NCBI GenBank assembly: GCA_023053545.1
Contig: JAKZAN010000135.1
Coordinates: forward strand, 25,010-89,009
Origin: Lepidurus packardi
Lineage: Eukaryota; Arthropoda; Branchiopoda; Notostraca; Triopsidae
Length of the DNA stretch: 64,000 nucleotides
Direction: 5' to 3'
Shown: positions 56,192-64,000 of the stretch, one piece after another
How positions within the stretch are numbered: the stretch's first letter is position 1
How the letters are laid out: each line of letters starts with the position of its first letter
Notes under the pieces: generated by a model
Databases searched by the model: none
What the model saw: only the letters and a program-made list of their open reading frames with translations
Told to the model about the DNA's origin: nothing
Made by a program: the position numbers and the translations under genes

Positions 56192-58520
56192 TCATCCCAG
56201 TTTGATTTAGTAGATATTAACCTACTTTCGGGATTCGCTCTGGTTCACGATGCCCAGCACCGGGTAGTTGTTGAACCCGCTAAAGAACAGCTTCGGCCCC
56301 ACCCCGCATCCGAAATCCACGCATAAGGGTTCTGTGCCTGTCAAAACTGTAGAGACTTCTTTCTCCGTACTCACCAGATATTCTTCTTTACTGCTTATAC
56401 TCAACATTATTGGGCTGTCTATCACGTGTATATGATTAAAAACCAAGGGATGGATGATTATAGGTAGACGTTTTACTTGGGTTGCTTTCGCGTTCCAGGA
56501 GGCAGATATCCATGATGGATTTATTCCTGACACCCATGCTTCTCTAGATGATACCTTTATTACAGTTAATCTAGTAGATCTTGCCATCCCGATTGCCAGC
56601 GTAGACGAGGTCTGATCTCAGCAGACTTGCTGTCAGGCAGCACGTAATACAGTTATTAGAGATGCTGTACTCCTTCTTGATTGTTTCGACTTCTCGGGTA
56701 TTAGGGTTGCGACTGACTGACCAGACATAGAAGTTGCTGTCCAGCCCACAGGTCACAAGTCTACTTTGGTCTGAAGTTAGAACCATCGAGGTGAGTGGGC
56801 AGTCTTCGTGTGGTATCGAAAACAGCACAGTTGTGCGTCGAATGTTGTACACCTTGATATTCTTATCATAACTCCCAGAACAGAAATGTACGCCATCTCC
56901 TAAATCGATTATTGCGGAGACTGCTGCATCGTGGGTGCGGAACTTCGTCTTTTTTGTCCAATTACTGGTATCCCACAGAATGACTGACCCACAGCCGTGA
57001 TCGCTCCCTGAGGCTAGATGCGTTCTCTCGCCATCTCTGATCAAGGCCAAAGTACATATGCTGGCTTCATGCCCTTCAAGCTTAGTCACCATCCTGCCAT
57101 CCAGAGTATAAATATAAATCCTTTTATCTCTGGATCCGACTGCCAGAAATCTTTGGTCTATAAAAACTGCACATAGAATACTTTCTGCTGCTTCAGGTTT
57201 TATGGTCGCAATAGGGAAAAGCCCAAAGGTGCGGAAGTCAGGAAGACGGATATTCTGATGGCTCGTTCCTATACTGAAACTAAAAGACGCAGAAGTCATC
57301 AAGCCTCCGCGACTACTCGTTTGGGTATTAGCACTGGGAATTAAGACTTGGGTATTGTAGAATGATCTTTGTGATTCGTTATGGCTAAGTTTAATCTGGG
57401 GATTAGGGATGTTGTCTGTGGGATAGATGTATTCACTCTGGACGTGCTTCCTGGAGATATCTGGTACGCCAGATTTGAAAGCTCCAGAGGTTAGAGGATT
57501 CAGGGATAAAAATTGTTTTCGGTCTTCAGGTTTTGCTTTATGAAACTTATCCTCCATTTTTTGGAGGACTTTGGCTGGGGAGTAGACATAATTGCTTGCG
57601 AAACCGAACATATGGTCTGTGAACTTGGCTATGGAGTCTTTGAGTTGGTAGAGTTCAGACATCGTCGCATCCGAGTTATAGTATGATTTGTTGACCTTTC
57701 CCATTATTATGATGTCTTGACAGATTTCCTGGAGGGGCAGGAACTTGGCATTCTGTAATTAGGAGACCTACGTGAGGATTTCAAGGTTTCGGAAGTTCTC
57801 GACGTCCTGCCTCATTTCCTCTACGATGTCAGAGTTGCATGTTCTTCTAGACTGTCCGCTTGAAGAAATAGACTGTTTTTCGCTTCTTTTGGCACCTGCT
57901 TCTATCTCCTTGCGCATTCTCCTGATTTCCTGCACCTCAGACTTGAGCACTGAGTATTTTTCAATATAGGTTCTGTACACAATGTCCAGTTCTGCACTCA
58001 GAGAAGTCCGGAGATCATCAAGTACGTGAAGAAGCTGCTTGGAAAACAGTTAGAAATCCACTGTCAGTCTGTGTTTTTCTTCTTCAATTTTGGCCTTAAA
58101 CTCTTTGATGTTCTTTTGTTCTTCCTCGAGCAGCATCAATAAGTCCTATGAGAAGAATGCACGTGCTTCCGCAGCGAAGGGTTTGAAATAGTTGAATTCC
58201 ACATCATGTTATTTCTTCGAGTTCTTCTGCTTTTGGGCAGCATAGTTCCTTTTACTATAGTAGGCCATCTCGACCTCAGATTTCTAGGAGTCTGATAGTA
58301 CAGATGGAATCGTCTTTTTACTGACAAAGCCTTGATCCCTGGAAGTAGGTCTGGATGATCGATGGGGTTGGGATGTTGGTCGAAGAGGGTTTTTGGTGCT
58401 ATATACTAAGAACTCTGGATTTTGGTATTGGGAGTTGTATTTGATGGTGGAGATGGGAGGGTTGATAGCACGAGTCGAAGGATGGCGGAATGAATAGGCA
58501 GAAGGATATTCGGAGTGCAT
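56192..58520 (-). CDS. Coiled-coil plus WD40-repeat protein
   Basis: Two exons with a 28-nt intron at 56527-56554 give 766 aa. Residues 1-80 are Ser/Pro/Tyr-rich. Residues 85-260 are coiled coil (LLMLLEEEQKNIKEFKAKIE, YSVLKSEVQEIRRMRKEIE). A beta-propeller follows from about residue 410: AVFIDQRFLAVGSRDKRIYI, KLEGHEASICTLALI, HLASGSDHGCGSVILWD, THDAAVSAII, VHFCSGSYDKNIKVYN, LVTCGLDSNFYVWSV, then DLVYAGNRDGKIYEINC. About six or seven blades are visible, with GH and WD-type dipeptides. The coiled-coil-then-propeller order resembles B-box/TRIM-derived or ciliary scaffold proteins. The last blade depends on the intron. It is a protein-interaction scaffold with partners unknown. Confidence 0.87.
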
Positions 58521-58698
58521 GAGAGGTGTTCTATTTAGTTTTTATTTATGAGTCAGGGATAATATCGAGGGACAAAGTATTGAAAATTTTAGAGTGTACA
58601 GGAGGGCTAAACTTATATCGATGACTTTTAATAAGAAAAACCTAGAATTGGTGATACAGAATATCTTTCAACCCAGAGACGCACGTTGTCTATTCACT

Positions 58699-61164
58699 TC
58701 AACGAAAGTGCACCCGAATTCTCCTGATCTTTCCACTCTTGCTCTGGGTTAAAACCACACTGTCCAAATTTCGATTCAAGTCAACTTGATATCCTTTTCT
58801 TTCTCCCTTCTTCAAGCTTTTATGAGTATGGTTCGTAGTCAGCAGTCGAACCTTATGAGTGAAGCCGTCCCCCATTCTATGTATTAAATTGCTACTCTGG
58901 TTTTGAGGGCTCCCGAATCTCACTTTCAGTATGCACTGCTTATAGTCCAGAGTTGTTTTGGAGAGTTCGTTAATTAATCCAGTATCAACAGTGTTCAAAG
59001 GGTTATACTGTGCACTGTCAGAGGCTATTTTTCTGTTGTCTCGCACGGGGGTAGATGTTGGTGAAGATGACCGCAGGAGATCTAGACGTCTTGATAAATT
59101 TTGGGACTTCGAGGATATGATGTGTGAGGCCACATTATCTTGTTAGAAACTCCATCTCGCTTGTTCTGGAGTATCCTTAACAATACTGGGCTATCTTTGC
59201 TTGTGGTGATTCTGGTAGCATTGTTCATGAGGGGATATTGAAATTGATAGCTTTTATTTATCTTTGGCTGCACCGGCCTAGTCTATTTTCTCTCGGAGTA
59301 GCTACCTGGGCTACACGAGCCCTGAGTTTGTAAGAGTAGTCTGCTGGATATTTGAAGCAGGATTGTCCTGGGTGTTTATACGGTTTTCTCCTTCGTGTTT
59401 GGAGACAGCCCTTTCATGAAACAAAGTTGGCTTCAAGTGTATCTGAAGATTCTGGTCGTTGACTCCATATACTCTCGTATTGATCAGCTTCTTGACCATG
59501 ATTTTACTGAGTCTTTCTTAGAGTTTCAACCTCTTCTGCTCAGCCTTGAAGTTATTTGAATAGGCGCTATTGAAGCTGTAGTTAGGGTGTTTGATGTTTT
59601 CAGAACCGCACTTTTTAACTGGAGCCGTGACTATTGTATTATTTCTGTGCCTGCTGGAGCCATGAGAGTTCGTGTTGAGGTTGTGGTCGTCGTTCTGCGG
59701 TTGCTTTTCTTTGGCAATTTGTTGCTACTTCTTAATGCTGTTCTCTTTGTTCCGCTTTGATGCATTTTAATGTAGGGGCTTTAAAATTTTCTCTTAGTTT
59801 TTCACGATCTGTTCGTATTTGATTGGGCCGATAAAGTCTTGACAAAGCGAACTGCTAAGTAATTTAGGCTTTCGAAAACCTGAAGAGGCTCTTTTGAACA
59901 GTGAGCCAATACTGCACTAAATGATTTGGGATGCTGAAGACTGTTCCACCTGGAGGATCAGCTGTTGCTGGCCCTCAAAGGTTCTGTTCACTTGTTTTTA
60001 GCGATTCACCTGCTTCAGCAAAGCGATATCGGCAAGGTACTTGTGTAGACTCGGAATATCCCCATATAGTTTCAGTAAGTCTAACTTGGCTAGAATTAGG
60101 ATTTCGCACTCTGTGATAGCCTCTGCAGAGTAAGCAGCATCTGTAACATCAGAGAGGGCGAAAAATGACTCATCATTTAGGAATTGCCCCTCGGATACAA
60201 TGCCTAGATTAATGGTTCTAGGCTTATACACGAATGCGCTAGAGGTCTAATCAGACTTTTCTGACTTCTCTGAACCATCGTGGCTCGGCATCGTAGAGGT
60301 ATTTTGGGACTGCCTATATAAATGTACGCTTCCCCTTCTGACGATAATAAATGAGTCTTCTTTCATGCCTTCTTCCACAATCTTATGAGTCTTGGCGACG
60401 ACCTTGACTGTGATTTTCTTATTGATTGCCTTGATCAGAGGGATATCCTCATCTCGGATGCTAAAGATATTGCTGACGAAATGTATTTTAGCGTTGTCCT
60501 AGGCCTGATTATCGTTATTGATGAATTTCTGAAGCTTTTCAGAGGAGATAAAAAAGACAACCGATCTCTTTGAGGCAGTGATATTATAGTTCTTCCATAC
60601 TTTTTCCTTCTTGGGGTCGCATTCGGCCAGGGTTTCGAAGGGATTTACGATGTAAGACTCCTCGGAATCCTGTGATTATTCCTCATGATGATGGTTGAGT
60701 TTATTTTCTGGCTGCTATTTCTGCATGTTGCATCCTGAGATGGCCTGAATACTTGGCTCATCGATCATTTTTGAAATTGTCAGCTGCCCCCATGCTAGAA
60801 ACCATGTGTAGGGACTCGTCTGCTTCGAATCCTGGGAAGTCGTACTCAAGTTGGAAGCGTTTTATTGGGTAGAAAAAAGGGTGACGCCTTCTGGTAACTA
60901 TTGGCATTGAAGATCACGGATGAACTATTTAAGCTGACAGAGGGACTTGGATTTTATATTTGCGAGAGACCTAGGAATGAATTAGAAAGGGGGAGAGTAC
61001 TTGTAGGCCTGGAAGTAGTTGAGGATGGCAGTGATATCTGAGTCTTCGAGTTTTTCCTGTTGGATGACGTTGTAGAGGTCAGCAAAGAGAGGGTTCGTGG
61101 AGAAGATGTGGGGAGAGAGAAGAGCACAAAAAGTAAAGAGACTGGATTTCCTGGAGAGAATCAT
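58699..61164 (-). CDS. Cyclic-nucleotide-binding-domain protein
   Basis: A single frame of 821 aa. The start at 61164 (MILSRKSSLFTFCALLS) was chosen; an ATG at 61269 is also in frame. A cyclic-nucleotide-binding fold lies at about 225-365: SNIFSIRDEDIPLIKAIN, EEGMKEDSFIIVRRGSVHLY, LGIVSEGQFLNDESFFAL, then AAYSAEAITECEILIL. The phosphate-binding cassette lacks the usual Arg (normally FGE..L.....RxA), so the domain may not bind cAMP or cGMP. The C-terminal 450 residues are basic and disordered, with coiled-coil patches (EQKRLKLEERLSKIMVKK). It ends in KIRRIRVHFR. Ciliate relatives of this architecture exist, but the function is unknown. The stop TGA is at 58699-58701. Confidence 0.86.
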
Positions 61165-61373
61165 TGAAAGCCGTGTGGTGTGTGAAAAAAGAATAGAAGA
61201 TGTGGTGTAGAAACTTATAACACGGGTATAGATGCTGGGGAAATGTGAAAGAGGGCAATAAACGATCATTTCTCTATATGTGGATATGTGTTAGGGAATG
61301 TACAGGTATTTTTACTTAGTTGTTAGATTGGTTGTCTTGAAGAGAAATATATACAGAGCATACATATTCCACC

Positions 61374-63275
61374 ATGAAACAATTGAAAAACTATTTTCAA
61401 AAGGTCGACGACATCAAAAACCAGCTCAGAAATCTCAGCGGCCCGTAAGGCTCTCCCGACCCTAAGTCCAAGCCATCCTCTTTCGCTCCCCAGAAACAAC
61501 TTAAGACTAGAGATAATCAAATACCTAAAAATGCCTCCAACCTACGCAGTAAATAACGACTACTCGTTCACCCAGCCCCTCACAATCTCGCCTTCCCTTC
61601 GCAGGAGCCTGCTGCAGCCAGGACCAATAAGAGTACTAGCCTCCAGAAAAACAGGTCTGAGTCTTCCAACTCTTCCCGCTACCACTCGAACATCCATAAC
61701 AATAGTCGTCATGATAGTCGTGGGAACAGTGAGTCCAAAGGTTTCCTCAAAAACAATCGGTCGACCAGTTCGTCTTCTCACTACACATCAGTTGACTATG
61801 ACAATCTGAGGATGAGCTACCTGAAGAGCTTAAACCGGAAAAACCCTGATAGAAAGGATCAGAACCACAGTCACTACCGATCACAGCAGGACAGTCTGAG
61901 GGGATCTGCGGAAGTGGCGCGACCAGAGCGTGAACAGATCCGTAAACTGATTGAGTGCATCAAAAATCGATAAAACGCCCCCAACACTGCCAACACACAA
62001 ATCAATCCAACGAGGATGGAAGATCTTCATCCCAAAATCGCTCAAAACTGGGCTAAAAATCCAGATCAGTCACACTCTAAAATTATCCCATCTAATAAAG
62101 CCCCTAGTTCTAACAGTCGGCCTGCCAGCAACAAAAAGGAAGATGAGGTTAGACCCAGTACTGTCTCTCTGCAGAAATCGGCAGCTGCTAAAAAGAACGC
62201 CACTTCAAAAAATACATCGCAGCAGATGCTCTACCAGAGTTTTCAAATAGAGCTAACTGAAAAAAAGGGTTCAACAAATATCTCGAATGCAGTTACCCTG
62301 AACTATTCCTACCGGACTAAGCAAGGGTACTTGTCTACGAACCCGAAGAAAGTCAACCAAGACAGTCTGCTTATCAAAACCAATATGCTGCAGAAAAACA
62401 TGCATCTCTTCGCAGTTGCCGATGGTCATGGCATGTACGGGCACCAAGTCTCCCAACTCGTGGCAAAGAATCTCGCGAAATGCATGTAGGCATATTTAAG
62501 AAACACAAGCCCCGAATAATCATTCCAGTTGGCATTCAGTCGGCTGCAGCAAATGATCTGCGAATCGACCAACATCAACTCGACTTGCAGCGGATCCACC
62601 TTAGTGAGTGTCCTGATTAAGAACGATGAAGTACTCTGTGCCAATGCAGGAGACTCTCGAGCCATATTGGCGCGCCAAAGTAATACCATCTTCATGCTGA
62701 TCCTTTTCTGACTTATACGTCTGATGATTGTAGGTTAAAAGAAGAAGTGGGAAATAGTTGAACTTTCCAATGACCATAAACCTTCAGTGCCTAAGGAGAG
62801 AGAGCGAATCCTAAAAATGGGTGGGAGGATTGATACCTTTCGCGATTAAAACGGCAATCCTCTCGGACCCGAACGGGTCTGGCTTCCGAGCCAAAGTAAC
62901 CAAATATCCTTACATCCATTTATTGTTCCAATAATATGTGGTCTAGGGCTTCAAGGATTGGCCATGTCAAGGTCTATGGGAGATAACATCTCTAAGAACA
63001 TTGGGGTCATCAGCGACCCTGAACTTTTGAAGGTGCGATTGACCGAAAACGACCGGTTCATGGTGATTGCTTCGGATGGGGTGTGGTAGTTTATTAGCAA
63101 CGAAGAAGTGGTGGATCTGTTGGTGCCGTACTACTGCGAAGGCAGAATGGAATAAGGATGCCAAGCTTTGCTCAAGCTCGCATACGAACGATGGACCGTA
63201 TAGGACGACAGCGTAGTCGACGATATTACATTCATTGTGATTTTCCTAAATTGCCCGAACCAATAAAGAGTCTGA
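61374..63275 (+). CDS. PP2C-type protein phosphatase
   Basis: Three exons with introns at 62680-62733 (54 nt) and 62896-62946 (51 nt) give 598 aa. Residues 1-320 are a disordered, Ser/Asn/Lys-rich extension. The PP2C domain follows: KVNQDSLLIKT, FAVADGHGMYGH, SGSTLVSVLIKNDEVLCANA, GDSRAILARQ, HKPSVPKERERI, GLAMSRSMGD, FMVIASDGVWEFISNEEVVD and DSVVDDITFIVIFLN. The metal-binding Asp residues in DGHG, SDGVWEF and DDIT are present. PP2C enzymes are Mg/Mn-dependent Ser/Thr phosphatases. The Glu of GVWEF is TAG. The gene is the last well-supported one before the telomere. Confidence 0.96.
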
Positions 63276-63298
63276 GGATTGGCGAGGGGTAAGAGAGG

Positions 63299-63775
63299 AT
63301 GGTGAAGCACAGAGACCAGGAAGCAGAGTTGCGATTAATTAGTCTAATCTATAAAAGTCAAGAGGGTGGTCTGATGGGATGCGAAACAATTTATGAAAGT
63401 ATACACCCTGTCTCTTTTTATGTCTTTCCAGCAAACCCCGTCAAAACAAAACCTATATTTATATATCACGATGGAGCTCGCGCTTTCAGCCTCTGGGGCT
63501 CTGATAGTGAGGTCTTGTTATCCTTGTCGCAGTTTCCCGACGATAGAGATAGAGATAAAGATAAAGATAGTGTTCCACATGACGGAGGGTATCGCCGGAC
63601 ATACAATTTTGAGAGACCGTTAGATTTCAAAAAAATTATATACCTATATTTATGTATTTATGGACTAGCTCCCTCGCAAGGGGTCCTACCTTATTTCTTT
63701 ATCCTTTTTTCATCTTGCATTAGGAAGTATAAATATATACACAGTATTTCATTAAAACCCTAGACTCTCATCTGA
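63299..63775 (+). CDS. Possible subtelomeric ORF, 158 aa
   Basis: An open frame from ATG 63299 to TGA 63773-63775, also free of TAA/TAG until near its end. The N-terminus (MVKHRDQEAELRLISLIY) is plausible. The middle holds a Asp/Arg/Lys run (DDRDRDKDKD) from a 6-nt simple repeat, and the end is Tyr/Ile/Leu-rich. It starts 24 nt after the PP2C stop on the same strand and ends 64 nt before the telomere. No family is recognised; it may be non-coding subtelomeric sequence that is open by chance. Confidence 0.33.
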
Positions 63776-63839
63776 ATCATCTTAAAACAAAAATGCAAGC
63801 TTTATGTCAGTGGACTTCTCGCGTTAACCTCTCAAGTTC

Positions 63840-64000
63840 TTGGGGTTGGGGTTGGGGTTGGGGTTGGGGTTGGGGTTGGGGTTGGGGTTGGGGTTGGGGT
63901 TGGGGTTGGGGTTGGGGTTGGGGTTGGGGTTGGGGTTGGGGTTGGGGTTGGGGTTGGGGTTGGGGTTGGGGTTGGGGTTGGGGTTGGGGTTGGGGTTGGG
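63840..64000 (+). repeat. Telomere, (TTGGGG)n
   Basis: About 27 perfect tandem TTGGGG units run to the last base of the window, G-rich strand towards the 3' end, as expected for a chromosome end. TTGGGG is the telomere repeat of Tetrahymena-type oligohymenophorean ciliates, which include the peritrichs. No interspersed variant units are seen. Confidence 0.99.

Noticed and set aside
1-64000. Standard-code ORFs as the gene set
   Set aside because: They stop at TAA/TAG that encode Glu. Most are fragments or antisense shadows of the genes described.
1-64000. Reading TAA/TAG as Gln (Tetrahymena/Paramecium code)
   Set aside because: Invariant Glu positions in Myb, myosin, ALG5 and PP2C fall on these codons; Gln would break each motif.

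Overview
The window is the right end of a macronuclear chromosome of a ciliate. It finishes in about 27 perfect TTGGGG telomere repeats (63840-64000). Nearly every gene carries in-frame TAA and TAG, and only TGA ends genes. Residues fixed in protein families show that both codons mean glutamate, not the glutamine of Tetrahymena or Paramecium. TAG encodes the E of the Myb CRERW motif, of IPAYNEE in ALG5 and of the PP2C GVWEF motif. TAA encodes the E of myosin YLLEKSRV and of ALG5 SYEVIVV. This is the peritrich nuclear code (NCBI table 30), and with TTGGGG telomeres it points to a peritrich such as Vorticella, Carchesium or Campanella. All CDS below were read with that code. Standard-code ORFs are only fragments of them.

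The layout is dense: about 34 genes on both strands, and gaps that are usually 30-400 nt. Introns are GT..AG and short, mostly 25-65 nt (extremes 16 and 88 nt). For most spliced genes the reading frame closes exactly after the proposed introns are removed, which is independent support for the models.

Left third (1-20 kb): a cut-off membrane protein, a protein kinase, the basal-body protein FOR20, a likely mitochondrial protein, two membrane proteins, ALG5 of N-glycosylation, a tandem pair of secreted proteins sharing a nearly identical 5' half, and a four-domain voltage-gated-type channel of 1704 aa.

Middle (20-46 kb): a TPR protein, a 1471-aa coiled-coil protein, a 1726-aa helical protein of unknown role, an R2R3 Myb factor, a Cys-rich protein, BBS8/TTC8, a trypsin-like protease, a MyTH4-FERM myosin and another coiled-coil protein.

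Right third (46-64 kb): a RING protein with an N-terminal beta-helix-like region, several disordered or coiled-coil proteins, a ZCCHC10-type zinc-knuckle protein, a B-box protein, a WD40 protein, a cyclic-nucleotide-binding-domain protein, a PP2C phosphatase and the telomere.

A cilium/cytoskeleton theme recurs (FOR20, BBS8, MyTH4-FERM myosin, long coiled coils, channel, cyclic-nucleotide domain). Ciliate genomes are rich in such genes, so no functional cluster can be claimed. I saw no rRNA, tRNA, CRISPR array, insertion sequence or prophage.
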